NCBI GenBank assembly: GCA_023435645.1
Contig: JAEYRK010000032.1
Location: 1 to 58,769, forward strand
Length of the DNA stretch: 58,769 nt
Source of the DNA: Bacillota bacterium
GTDB lineage: Bacteria > Bacillota > Clostridia > Lachnospirales > Lachnospiraceae
Direction: 5' to 3'
Below the pieces are notes generated by a model. The model ran no database searches. It was not told the origin of the DNA and saw only the letters and a program-made list of their open reading frames with translations. Made by a program: the position numbers and the translations under genes. How positions within the stretch are numbered: position 1 is the first letter of the stretch; each line of letters begins with the position of its first letter. Of this stretch, positions 7,363 through 15,395 are shown piece after piece.

Positions 7363-8766
7363 ATGAAGCTCATGGATCAAAGAAAAGTGTACAAAAACCC
7401 ACAGAATAACCTGCTCCAACTGGAGGAGCCTATCTACAATCTTGTGGACGTCGAAGAACCGAATACGTTCCGGAATCTCTTTCCCTATGACGAGGTTCCA
7501 AAGATTGCGTTTAATGACCGGATTGTACCCCATAATCTTCCCGATGAGATCTTCATCACAGATACGACCTTCCGTGATGGTCAGCAGTCCAGAGCACCCT
7601 ATACAAGTGAGCAAATCGTAACGATGTTCGATTATTTTCATCGGCTGGGTGGACCGAAGGGCTTAATTCGCCAAAGTGAATTTTTCTTATACAGTAAGAA
7701 GGACAGAGATGCAGTCTATAGGTGTATGGAAAGAGGATATCAATTCCCGGAGGTTACCTCCTGGATCAGAGCCAGCAAGAAGGATTTTGAGCTGGTGAAG
7801 GATCTTGGTATGAAGGAGACCGGTATCCTGGTCAGCTGCTCTGACTATCACATCTTCTATAAGATGAAGATGACCAGAAGAGAAGCGATGAATCATTATC
7901 TCAGTGTGGTAAGGGAGTGCCTGGATACAGGCATCGCAGCCCGCTGTCATCTTGAGGATATCACCAGATCCGACATTCATGGCTTTGTAATCCCCTTCTG
8001 CTCCGAGCTTATGAAGCTCAGTAAGGAATACAATATTCCGGTGAAGATTCGTGCCTGTGATACGATGGGCTACGGTGTAAATTTCTCCGGTGCAGTGATA
8101 CCCAGGTCCGTACAGGGAATTATCTATGGTATTAAGACACATGGAGGAGTTCCTTCTGAATGGCTGGAGTGGCATGGGCACAATGATTTCTATAAGGCTG
8201 TATCCAACTCCACAACAGCCTGGCTATATGGTGCGGCAGCGGTCAACTGTTCCCTGTTCGGTATCGGCGAGCGGACCGGTAATACTCCTCTGGAGGCAAT
8301 GGTATTTGAATATGCACAGCTTAAGGGTAGCCTGGATGGAATGGATACCACAGTCATTACGGAGCTGGCTGAATATTATGAGAAGGAAATTGGCTACAGG
8401 GTGCCATCCAGAACACCTTTTGTAGGAAAGAACTTCAATGTGACCCGTGCAGGGATTCATGCGGATGGATTACTGAAGAATGAAGAAATCTACAATATCT
8501 TCGATACGGAGAAATTCCTGAACCGTCCGGTTCTGGTCGCAGTGTCCAACACCTCAGGTCTAGCCGGAATTGCCCACTGGATCAATACCTTCTTTAAGCT
8601 GAAGGGAAATAAGGCTGTGGATAAGTTAAATCCCATTGTAATAAAGATCAAGGAATGGGTGGATGTAGAATATGAGGGTGGTCGTGTCACTGTCATCACC
8701 GATGAGGAGCTGATCGAGCTGATCAACCGATATCAGCACGAGCTGGGAATCAGCCTGCTACAGTAA
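7363..8766 (+). CDS. Re-citrate synthase-like enzyme (homocitrate/isopropylmalate synthase family)
   Basis: A 467-residue DRE-TIM metallolyase-family protein. The catalytic signature DTTFRDGQQS is near residue 67, with HLEDITRSD, the metal-binding WHGHND, and GERTGNTPLE. The family condenses an acyl-CoA with a 2-oxo acid. The long N-terminal extension and the isocitrate dehydrogenase gene directly downstream favour the anaerobe-type Re-citrate synthase (acetyl-CoA plus oxaloacetate to citrate, as in Clostridium kluyveri) over 2-isopropylmalate or homocitrate synthase, since no leu or lys genes are nearby. With aconitase and IDH it would supply 2-oxoglutarate for glutamate. No aconitase gene is in the cluster. 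The exact substrate cannot be proved from sequence. Confidence 0.72.
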   Translation: MKLMDQRKVYKNPQNNLLQLEEPIYNLVDVEEPNTFRNLFPYDEVPKIAFNDRIVPHNLPDEIFITDTTFRDGQQSRAPYTSEQIVTMFDYFHRLGGPKGLIRQSEFFLYSKKDRDAVYRCMERGYQFPEVTSWIRASKKDFELVKDLGMKETGILVSCSDYHIFYKMKMTRREAMNHYLSVVRECLDTGIAARCHLEDITRSDIHGFVIPFCSELMKLSKEYNIPVKIRACDTMGYGVNFSGAVIPRSVQGIIYGIKTHGGVPSEWLEWHGHNDFYKAVSNSTTAWLYGAAAVNCSLFGIGERTGNTPLEAMVFEYAQLKGSLDGMDTTVITELAEYYEKEIGYRVPSRTPFVGKNFNVTRAGIHADGLLKNEEIYNIFDTEKFLNRPVLVAVSNTSGLAGIAHWINTFFKLKGNKAVDKLNPIVIKIKEWVDVEYEGGRVTVITDEELIELINRYQHELGISLLQ

Positions 8767-8795
8767 AATAAATACCACAATAGGAATATTTGATA

Positions 8796-8825
8796 GGGGC
8801 AGCATGTATTAGAGTATGATGCCCC
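8796..8825 (+). other. Intercistronic stem-loop between citrate synthase and IDH genes
   Basis: GGGGCA-G-CAT pairs with ATG-A-TGCCCC (8796-8805 with 8816-8825) around a 10-nt loop. No T tract follows, so it looks more like an mRNA processing or stability hairpin than a terminator. The rest of the 240-nt gap (8767-9004) has no clear promoter or ORF. Confidence 0.45.
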
Positions 8826-9004
8826 TGCATCATGCTCAGGACATGAAATCCATGCGTAAAGCCCCTGGGAATTGAGGCTTTTTACGATCCTAATCCCCCA
8901 AGGATTCCCTTGGAAAGGTTGACAAGAATACCAGAAAGACATACAATAATCATGGGTCCGTTCATCCGTAGCGGCCGATGAAACCAAAGAATTGGAGGAG
9001 TAAC

Positions 9005-10171
9005 ATGATAGCAGCAGATAGAATAGAAGCAGCGAAGGAAAGGTTTGGTCAGTTGCTTGCAGAACAATTAAAGCGTGTTGAGGAGATGAAGGCACAGGGC
9101 GGGTTTATTGATTACAAGGCTCTGGATCAGATCATCATTGGAGTATGCGGAGGAGACGGAATCGGACCGGCGATCACAGCTCAGGCACAGAGAGTTATGG
9201 AGTACCTGTTGAAGGATGAGATTAGGGCCGGTAAGGTGGTATTTAAAGAAATCGAAGGCTTAACCATAGAGAGAAGAGCGGCAGAAAATGCAGCGATTCC
9301 ACCGGCAGTATTAGCTGAGCTTAAGAACTGCCATGTAATTTTAAAGGGGCCTACCACAACCCCCAGAAAGGGCGATCCCTGGCCCAATGTGGAGAGTGCC
9401 AATGTAGCCATGAGAAAGGAACTGGATCTGTTTGCCAACGTTAGGCCGGTTCGTATTCCGGAGCAGGGGATCGATTGGACCTTCTATCGTGAGAATACTG
9501 AGGGAGCCTATGCCGTAGGCAGTAAGGGGGTTCATGTAACCGAGGATCTCGGTGTGGACTTTACAGTAGTGACAACCCAGGGGACGGAGCGTATCATCCG
9601 TGCAGCCTTTGAATTTGCCAAGGCGAACGGGAAGACCAGGGTCACAGCAGTAACCAAGGCAAATATTATTAAGACCACGGATGGGAAATTCTTAGATATC
9701 TTCCGGGAAATTTCCAAGGAATATCCGGAGATTACTGCGGACGACTGGTATATCGATATTATGACTGCCAAGCTGATTGATGAGAAGAGAAGGAGGGATT
9801 TCCAGGTAGTAGTACTTCCAAATCTCTATGGAGATATTATCACCGATGAGGCAGCAGAGTTCCAGGGCGGTGTCGGTACTGCCGGAAGTGCGAATATCGG
9901 TAAGAGATATGCTATGTTTGAGGCAATCCACGGCTCTGCACCCAGAATGGTGCAGGAGGGTAGGGATATCTATGCGGATCCCTGCAGCATGATCCGCGCC
10001 GGTGCGATGCTACTTGCTCACATCGGTTATAAGGAGGAAGCAGACAAGCTCTATCGAGCACTTGATATTTGTACTGTAACAGAGAAGAGGGTTGTTCTTA
10101 CAGGCAGGGATACCGGTGCTACCAGTGCTGAGTTTGCAGACTATATGATGGAAACCATAGAGAAGCTGTAA
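9005..10171 (+). CDS. icd: Isocitrate/isopropylmalate dehydrogenase family, probable isocitrate dehydrogenase
   Basis: A 388-residue beta-decarboxylating dehydrogenase: oxidative decarboxylation of isocitrate to 2-oxoglutarate with NAD or NADP. Visible motifs are GVCGGDGIGPAI, GPTTTPRKGDPWPN, the substrate-binding YRENTEGAYAVGS, and NLYGDIITDEAAEFQGGVG with its metal-binding Asp residues. The cofactor loop EAIHGSAPRMV is followed by the YADPCSMIRAGAML region. The start at 9005 is preferred because GGAGGAG precedes it; an in-frame ATG at 8978 has no ribosome site. Its position after the Re-citrate-synthase-like gene and before a GntR regulator argues for IDH over isopropylmalate dehydrogenase. 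Cofactor preference is not decided. Confidence 0.82.
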   Translation: MIAADRIEAAKERFGQLLAEQLKRVEEMKAQGGFIDYKALDQIIIGVCGGDGIGPAITAQAQRVMEYLLKDEIRAGKVVFKEIEGLTIERRAAENAAIPPAVLAELKNCHVILKGPTTTPRKGDPWPNVESANVAMRKELDLFANVRPVRIPEQGIDWTFYRENTEGAYAVGSKGVHVTEDLGVDFTVVTTQGTERIIRAAFEFAKANGKTRVTAVTKANIIKTTDGKFLDIFREISKEYPEITADDWYIDIMTAKLIDEKRRRDFQVVVLPNLYGDIITDEAAEFQGGVGTAGSANIGKRYAMFEAIHGSAPRMVQEGRDIYADPCSMIRAGAMLLAHIGYKEEADKLYRALDICTVTEKRVVLTGRDTGATSAEFADYMMETIEKL

Positions 10172-10189
10172 TCATAACGAAACGTTACT

Positions 10190-10298
10190 GTTCACACCCT
10201 GGCCAGAAATTTACTAATATGATTTCTGCAAATGATCTCCGGAAAGGAGTATTTGCATTTGTCGAAATCATATCAACTACTATGACTAAGGTGTGAAC
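10190..10298. other. Large nested imperfect hairpin between icd and gntR
   Basis: Four nested complementary segments form one 109-nt structure: GTTCACACC (10190-10198) with GGTGTGAAC (10290-10298); ATATGATTTC (10217-10226) with GAAATCATAT (10264-10273); TGCAAAT (10227-10233) with ATTTGCA (10251-10257); CTCC (10237-10240) with GGAG (10246-10249) around a GGAAA loop. No T tract follows. It may be a leader or attenuator for the regulator gene, an RNA processing site, or a small palindromic element. It matches no riboswitch class I know. Confidence 0.6.
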
Positions 10299-10369
10299 TT
10301 AGGAACTTCCCGAAGAATCCAAAGAGGGATGAGGACGGGAGGAATCACGTACCTAAGGAGGTTACATTC

Positions 10370-11038
10370 TTGGAAGATTTTGATCTTCGCAAAGAAATGG
10401 CTGAGACCTATTCCCTGAGAGGAAGGGTATTCAATAAGATCAGAGAGAATATTCTATCAGGAGTCTACCATGAAAATGAAGAGCTGAAGGAGAATACGCT
10501 AGCTACAGAGCTAGGTGTCAGCCGTACCCCTGTCCGGGAAGCCTTAAGGCAGCTGGAGCTGGAGGGCCTTGTTACCATCATTCCCAATCGGGGGGCCTCC
10601 GTATCAGGCATTACCTCCAAGGATATCCATGATATCTATATCATCCGTTCCTATCTGGAGGGCCTCTGTGCGAAGTGGGCCTGTGAGCATATCACAGAGG
10701 AGCAGCTGGATTCGCTGGAGGAGATTCTGTATCTGTCCGATTTCCATGCCCGAAGGAATCATTCGGAGCAGATGGTAGAGCTGGATAATAAATTTCATGA
10801 CCTGATTTATAAAGCCTCGGGCAGTAAAATACTGAACCATGTGCTCTCTGATTTTCACCAATATGTGGAACGGATCAGAAAAATCACACTGTCCCAACCG
10901 AATCGAGCATCCCAGTCCAGTAAGGAGCATGCAGCCATACTGGGTGCCATTAAGAATCGGGACAAGGAACTGGCAGAGAGGCTTGCCCATGAGCATATCA
11001 TGAATACAATAAAAAATATCAGTGAGCACGGACTGTAG
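10370..11038 (+). CDS. GntR-family transcriptional regulator, FCD (FadR) subfamily
   Basis: A 222-residue regulator. An N-terminal winged helix (about residues 15-80) contains the hallmark GVSRTPVREALRQLELEGLV and the wing IIPNRGASV. The C-terminal all-helical FCD ligand domain (about 90-215) has DLIYKASGS and a late EHAAILGAI helix with the His residues that usually bind a metal and a carboxylate ligand. FCD regulators often sense organic acids, so citrate or a related acid is a reasonable ligand here (inference). The start is TTG with AAGGAGG 8 nt upstream. It is the third gene of the citrate synthase-IDH cluster and the likely binder of the palindrome at 7322. Confidence 0.85.
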   Translation: MEDFDLRKEMAETYSLRGRVFNKIRENILSGVYHENEELKENTLATELGVSRTPVREALRQLELEGLVTIIPNRGASVSGITSKDIHDIYIIRSYLEGLCAKWACEHITEEQLDSLEEILYLSDFHARRNHSEQMVELDNKFHDLIYKASGSKILNHVLSDFHQYVERIRKITLSQPNRASQSSKEHAAILGAIKNRDKELAERLAHEHIMNTIKNISEHGL

Positions 11039-11079
11039 CCATTTCCCTGCTCAACAAGATAACAATGAATAAAAAAAGG

Positions 11080-11110
11080 GTTTTGGGCAATCGATAAAAT
11101 TACCCAAAAC
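11080..11110. terminator. Bidirectional terminator between gntR and ABC-F gene
   Basis: GTTTTGGGCAA (11080-11090) pairs with TTACCCAAAAC (11100-11110). A run of A lies to the left and T-rich sequence (CTCTCTTTTG) to the right, so it serves both convergent genes. Confidence 0.8.
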
Positions 11111-11168
11111 TCTCTTTTGTACTTAGGGGCTTATCATCACTCCGATGATTATTTCAAAATACTTCTGA

Positions 11169-13163
11169 TTATTCATCCTCCGCTGCTAAAAGCTCCCATT
11201 GCTCCAGAAGCTCCTCCAGGCGGATTTCAATGGCTTTCTTCTCGTTGTTTAACTCAATCAGCTTCTGCACATTGGTGAAGACCTCTTCTCTTGTCAGAAG
11301 CTCATCGATTTCCTCATTCCTGGTCTCAAGCTTATGAATCTCTTCCTCGGTCTTAGCAAGATCGTTTTTTCTCTTGCGGCTTCGTGCCTGTTCTTCCTTC
11401 TGCTGCTGCCAGCTCAGCTTATTCTCCCCGGAGGAATCCTCCCCGGGACGGGAACCTGAGAAATCCGAGCCCTTCAGAGTCTGAGTAATGGGGAAGGCCC
11501 CCGGCCTGCCGGTGCTTACAGCGGTTCGCTCCGATGTTTTTCCGAGATAAGCTGCCTCCAGCTCCGTTTTCTTCTCCAGATAATAATCATAATTGCCAAT
11601 ATAATTGATTAGCTTCTGTTCTGTAAGATCCAGGATTCTGGTAGCGGTCTTATTGATAAAATATCGGTCATGGGAAACATAAAGGATCGTACCGCTATAG
11701 TGCGTCAGTGCATTCTCTAAGATCTCCTTGGAGGCAATGTCCAGATGGTTGGTCGGCTCGTCAAGGATCAGAAAATTCGCTTCCGATAGCATTAGCTTTG
11801 CCAGGGATACCCTACCCCGTTCTCCACCGCTGATATCCTTGATCCGCTTAAATACCTCATCCTCTGTAAATAGAAATGCGGCAAGGATATTCCTGATTGT
11901 GGTATTATCCAGCTGGGGATATGCATCCTGAAGCTCATCAAACAAGGTCTTCTCAGGATCCAGCACCTGATGCTCCTGATCATAATAGCCGACATGGACC
12001 TTAGCACCCAGCTTCACCTCTCCGGCATCCGCATCAACCTGTCCATTGATGATTTTTAGTATTGTTGTCTTACCGGTGCCGTTATTTCCGATGATGGCAA
12101 CCTTTTCTCCCCGTTTGATCTCTAAGCTCATATCGGAAAAAAGCTTCTGTTGCCCATAGGTCTTGGCAAGATCTGTAACGGTGAGGACGTCATTCCCACT
12201 GGTGATGCGTGGCTCCAGGGAGAAATGTATCTGGGCATTCTCAGTCGGCTTCTCCACCCGTTCAATCTTCTCCAGCATCTTTTCGCGGCTTTCCGCTCTC
12301 TTGATGGATTTCTCTCTGTTGAAGGAACGAAGCTTGGCAATGACCTCCTCCTGATGCTTGATTTCCTTTTGCTGGTTTATATAATGCTTCAGCATAGCAT
12401 TCCGCAGCATGGATTTTTTCTCTGCATAATCTGAGTAATTTCCTTCAAAGGTTTGAGCCTTTGTATGATCCAGCTCAATGACCTTCGACACAACCTTATC
12501 GAGGAAATACCGGTCATGAGCGATTACTACCACGGCTCCGTTATAATTTAGTAGGAAGGTTTCCAGCCAAGAGATGGAGATCAGATCCAGATGGTTGGTC
12601 GGCTCATCAAGAAGGATGAGGTCCGGCTTCGATAATAAGAGCTTGCCCAGAGCGATTCTGGTTTTCTGTCCTCCGGACAGATGGTTGACCTTCTTGTCAA
12701 ACTCCTCCTCCATGAAGCCTAGCCCTTTCAAGATCCCGATTACCTCACTTCGGTAGGCGTAGCCGTTCTTTACTTCAAATTCATGGACCAGACGGGTATA
12801 GGTATTCAACATCTGGTCCAGTGCTGCCCCTGATGCATGCTTCATTTCCTGTTCAAGGAATCGTATTCTCTCATCCAGCTGGATGATATCCTGCTTTACA
12901 GTTAACATTTCCTCATAGATGGAATGCTCCGAGGAGAGGTTCTGATGCTGTGCCAGATATCCGATCGTACTACCTTTTGAAAGAATTATCTCACCTTCAT
13001 CTGCGGAAAGCTCTCCGATGATGATTTTAAACAGAGTGGATTTCCCTGCTCCGTTCAGACCTACAACCGCTGCTTTTTCCCGCTCGTTAATATGGAAAGA
13101 GACAGCCTTCAGTATTTGATCTGTCCCAAAGGATTTACTTATATTTTGAACTGCTAATATCAT
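11169..13163 (-). CDS. ABC-F family ATPase (YdiF/EttA-like)
   Basis: A 664-residue soluble protein with two ABC domains and no membrane part. Domain 1 has Walker A GLNGAGKST, signature LSGGQKTRIALGK and Walker B DLILLDEPTNHLD. Domain 2 has GNNGTGKTT, ISGGERGRVSLAK and LILDEPTNHLD. Between them lies the charged P-site-tRNA interaction linker, and the C-terminus is a coiled coil rich in Glu, Lys and Arg. ABC-F proteins act on the ribosome, as translation factors or antibiotic protectors; length and tail fit the housekeeping YdiF/Uup group more than resistance types. ATG at 13163 is preferred because GGAGG lies 5 nt upstream; an upstream in-frame ATG at 13175 lies before that site. Confidence 0.9.
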   Translation of the reverse strand: MILAVQNISKSFGTDQILKAVSFHINEREKAAVVGLNGAGKSTLFKIIIGELSADEGEIILSKGSTIGYLAQHQNLSSEHSIYEEMLTVKQDIIQLDERIRFLEQEMKHASGAALDQMLNTYTRLVHEFEVKNGYAYRSEVIGILKGLGFMEEEFDKKVNHLSGGQKTRIALGKLLLSKPDLILLDEPTNHLDLISISWLETFLLNYNGAVVVIAHDRYFLDKVVSKVIELDHTKAQTFEGNYSDYAEKKSMLRNAMLKHYINQQKEIKHQEEVIAKLRSFNREKSIKRAESREKMLEKIERVEKPTENAQIHFSLEPRITSGNDVLTVTDLAKTYGQQKLFSDMSLEIKRGEKVAIIGNNGTGKTTILKIINGQVDADAGEVKLGAKVHVGYYDQEHQVLDPEKTLFDELQDAYPQLDNTTIRNILAAFLFTEDEVFKRIKDISGGERGRVSLAKLMLSEANFLILDEPTNHLDIASKEILENALTHYSGTILYVSHDRYFINKTATRILDLTEQKLINYIGNYDYYLEKKTELEAAYLGKTSERTAVSTGRPGAFPITQTLKGSDFSGSRPGEDSSGENKLSWQQQKEEQARSRKRKNDLAKTEEEIHKLETRNEEIDELLTREEVFTNVQKLIELNNEKKAIEIRLEELLEQWELLAAEDE

Positions 13164-13287
13164 ACCAACCTCCATGCTGCCACGACGTGCTTTGCTTCAT
13201 CCGAATAGACCGGGAGGTAATCTCCTGATCCTACAACCGTAGCTCTTCCCCCGAAAAATTACTTCCTACGATGAATAAACCGAATAT

Positions 13288-13316
13288 ATTTTAGCATATG
13301 CTGTCCATCAAGTAAA
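13288..13316 (-). promoter_or_regulatory. Promoter of the ABC-F gene
   Basis: Read on the minus strand: TTTACT (13316-13311), a 17-bp spacer and TAAAAT (13293-13288). This leaves a leader of about 115 nt before the ABC-F start. No clear attenuator was recognised in that leader. Confidence 0.55.
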
Positions 13317-13403
13317 GAAAGTTAAAATATCCTATTACTTTTTGTGTCATGCTACGATACCGGCCAGAATCAATGATCAGATTTGAAAAAGTTAACATAG
13401 ACA

Positions 13404-13448
13404 GGATCAGTGCGCCTACTTTTCCTATGAAAATGGGTACACTGATCC
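13404..13448. other. Isolated 9-bp inverted repeat in the ABC-F/rex divergent gap
   Basis: GGATCAGTG (13404-13412) and CACTGATCC (13440-13448) form a perfect stem. An inner TTTTC/GAAAA pairing makes a long imperfect hairpin. No T tract follows on either strand, and it lies upstream of both divergent promoters, so it is not an obvious terminator. Confidence 0.5.
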
Positions 13449-13473
13449 GTACGGGAGTTCAAGAAGAACATAG

Positions 13474-13521
13474 AAGATGAGCTATAAGAAAAACTTATAA
13501 GAAAAACTTATAAGATGAGCT
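13474..13521. repeat. Short tandem and direct repeats upstream of rex
   Basis: A 13-bp unit ATAAGAAAAACTT is perfectly duplicated (13484-13496 and 13497-13509). The pair is bracketed by AGATGAGCT direct repeats (13474-13482 and 13513-13521). It looks like replication slippage about 50 bp upstream of the rex promoter. Confidence 0.7.
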
Positions 13522-13569
13522 GAATGGAGCTTTGTCAAGTCCCTGACACAAACATCAAGGAAAGATACA

Positions 13570-13598
13570 TTGACTTATTATTAACAATTCAATATAAT
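13570..13598 (+). promoter_or_regulatory. rex promoter with a partial Rex operator
   Basis: TTGACT (13570-13575), a 17-bp spacer and TATAAT (13593-13598). The 18-mer 13570-13587 begins TTG and ends TTAACAA, matching 10 of 14 defined positions of TTGTTAANNNNTTAACAA, the clostridial Rex site. The right half is perfect and the left half is poor. Autoregulation is plausible but not certain. Confidence 0.6.
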
Positions 13599-13637
13599 AA
13601 ATAGTAAGAGAATCAACACAGTGAAGGAGGCTTACCT

Positions 13638-14288
13638 TTGTATAAAAAAGAGATTTCCAAAGCAGTAATTAACAGGTTACCCAGGTACTATCGTTATTTA
13701 GGTGACTTGCTTGAGAAGGATGTAGTCCGTATCTCCTCGAAGGAATTAAGCGAGAAGATGAAGGTTACAGCCTCACAGATCAGGCAGGATCTGAATAACT
13801 TCGGTGGTTTTGGTCAGCAGGGCTACGGATATAATGTGGAATATCTTCATTCTGAGATCAGCAAAATACTTGGATTGGATAGAAAATATAATGTAATTAT
13901 TATCGGTGCCGGTAATTTAGGACAGGCTCTGGCCAATTATGTGGATTTTGAACGAAGAGGCTTTTTTATCAGCGGTATCTTTGATGTAAATCCCAGACTG
14001 ATCGGCATCTCAATCCGTGGCGTGGAGGTACAGCTGATCGACAATCTGGAGGAGTTCATCCGTTCAAATACAGTGGATATTGCAGCGATTACAGTACCGA
14101 AAACAAAGGCACCACAGCTGGCCTCTGATCTTGTAAAGTGGGGGATTAAAGGAATTTGGAATTTTGCGCCGACGGACTTAAATCTGCCGAAGGATATTAC
14201 GGTAGAGAATGTACATCTGGCTGAAAGTCTGATGAAGCTGTCCTACCGTCTATCTACAAAGGATCGCTTCGAGGAAAACGAAGAATAG
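13638..14288 (+). CDS. rex: Redox-sensing transcriptional repressor Rex
   Basis: A 216-residue repressor that senses the NADH/NAD+ ratio. The N-terminal winged helix (about residues 1-80) contains ISSKELSEKMKVTASQIRQD and FGGFGQQGYGYNV. The C-terminal Rossmann domain carries the dinucleotide loop IIGAGNLGQAL and the conserved C-terminal swapped helix region (ENVHLAESLMKLSYRL). Known members repress fermentation, hydrogenase and NADH-handling genes when NAD+ is high. It starts with TTG, AAGGAGG 7 nt upstream. It appears to begin an operon with the coiled-coil protein, acpS, nnr and alr (gaps of 20-60 nt). Confidence 0.95.
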   Translation: MYKKEISKAVINRLPRYYRYLGDLLEKDVVRISSKELSEKMKVTASQIRQDLNNFGGFGQQGYGYNVEYLHSEISKILGLDRKYNVIIIGAGNLGQALANYVDFERRGFFISGIFDVNPRLIGISIRGVEVQLIDNLEEFIRSNTVDIAAITVPKTKAPQLASDLVKWGIKGIWNFAPTDLNLPKDITVENVHLAESLMKLSYRLSTKDRFEENEE

Positions 14289-14310
14289 TTGAAAGGCCGG
14301 TTGATGAGGT

Positions 14311-14922
14311 ATGGGTAAACGAAGTAAGAATATCGATTTTGATTCTGTTGTTAAGAATAAGAAGCTGCCCATCCTTACACTGGATACCCGCTGGCATGAG
14401 CTGTTTCCGGAGGATGCGAAAACTCCAAAGATCAAGGAGCTGGAGCAGAATGTCAACGGCCTTTTAAAGAGGCAGGGCAAGCTGGTGCATGACATCAAGG
14501 ATATGAAGAAGCTAAAGAACAGCCTGATCAAAGACATCGTAGTGAACATGGATATCGGTACAGATCTGATTGGCAAGGCCAAGGAAAAGAAGCTGGATAA
14601 AAATAAACAGTATATTAAGGAATTGAATGAAAAGATCGATAAGGCCATGGATGAATTGGCAGATCTTCCCTATCAGATTAAGGAAATGAATGAGCTGTTA
14701 ATGGCAGAATGTATGAAGCTTTGGTATGTGCAGCTCAATGAAAATAAGCAGGCCATAGCCGAGATTACCGCTTGGATTGCCAGCATTAGAGAAGATCTGA
14801 AGCTGAAGATTTTGACCAAGCAGGATATTGAAACAAAAAATAAATTAATTTATACATACATGCACGATATTATGGGTGCGGGACTGATGGAAGCCTTTGA
14901 CCGTGAAAATAAGTCTGAATAG
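14311..14922 (+). CDS. Conserved coiled-coil protein of unknown function
   Basis: A 203-residue hydrophilic protein, rich in Lys, Glu and Asp, predicted almost wholly helical with heptad-like stretches (about residues 45-140). The N-terminus KLPILTLDTRWHELFPE looks conserved and may be the functional patch. No catalytic motif, signal peptide or membrane segment is seen. It starts 22 nt after rex and 49 nt before acpS, so it is likely co-transcribed with housekeeping genes. I do not recognise the family beyond having the look of an uncharacterised Lachnospiraceae protein. It could be a structural or scaffold protein. Confidence 0.75.
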   Translation: MGKRSKNIDFDSVVKNKKLPILTLDTRWHELFPEDAKTPKIKELEQNVNGLLKRQGKLVHDIKDMKKLKNSLIKDIVVNMDIGTDLIGKAKEKKLDKNKQYIKELNEKIDKAMDELADLPYQIKEMNELLMAECMKLWYVQLNENKQAIAEITAWIASIREDLKLKILTKQDIETKNKLIYTYMHDIMGAGLMEAFDRENKSE

Positions 14923-14971
14923 GACGGAAGGTAACGAATCCCGATAGACAGGTATGGGACAGGGGGCTGGC

Positions 14972-15340
14972 ATGATTACCGGAATCGGACTGGATTTAAT
15001 AGAAATCGATAGAGTGCTGAAGGCCTGTGAAAAGGAAGGCTTTCTACGAAAAAGCTTTACCTTAGCGGAGCTTAAGTTGATTGAAATCGATAAGGTTAAG
15101 GCGGCGGATAATTTCGCAGTGAAGGAAGCGGTTGCCAAGATGCTTGGTACCGGCTTTGCGGGGATAGGGCTGATTGAAATCGAGGTTCTCAGAGATGAGA
15201 ACGGAAAACCTTATGTGAATTTGTATGGGAAGGCACAGGAGCTGGCAAAGCGACAGGGGATTACGAAGATTCATGTATCCATTTCGAATACGAAGGATTA
15301 TGCCAATGCATTTGCAGTGGGAGAGAAATCAGAGAGTTAA
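14972..15340 (+). CDS. acpS: Holo-[acyl-carrier-protein] synthase
   Basis: A 122-residue enzyme that transfers 4'-phosphopantetheine from CoA to a serine of acyl carrier protein. It shows the AcpS hallmarks: GIGLDLIEIDRV at the N-terminus with the metal-binding Asp, and FAVKEAVAKMLGTG with the second acidic ligand and catalytic Lys. HVSISNTKDYANAFAV sits near the C-terminus. A start at 14954 would add six residues; 14972 is preferred because AGGGGG lies 5 nt upstream and the protein then begins in the usual place. The acpS-nnr-alr order is common in Firmicutes. Confidence 0.93.
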   Translation: MITGIGLDLIEIDRVLKACEKEGFLRKSFTLAELKLIEIDKVKAADNFAVKEAVAKMLGTGFAGIGLIEIEVLRDENGKPYVNLYGKAQELAKRQGITKIHVSISNTKDYANAFAVGEKSES

Positions 15341-15395
15341 TCCTTTGGCAGAAGGCATATGCCGGGAAAGTGGTTAAGGTTTTTGGAGGCAGGTC

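Noticed and set aside
8978..9004. Nine-residue upstream extension of isocitrate dehydrogenase
   Set aside because: The upstream ATG lacks a ribosome site, whereas ATG 9005 has GGAGGAG at good spacing.
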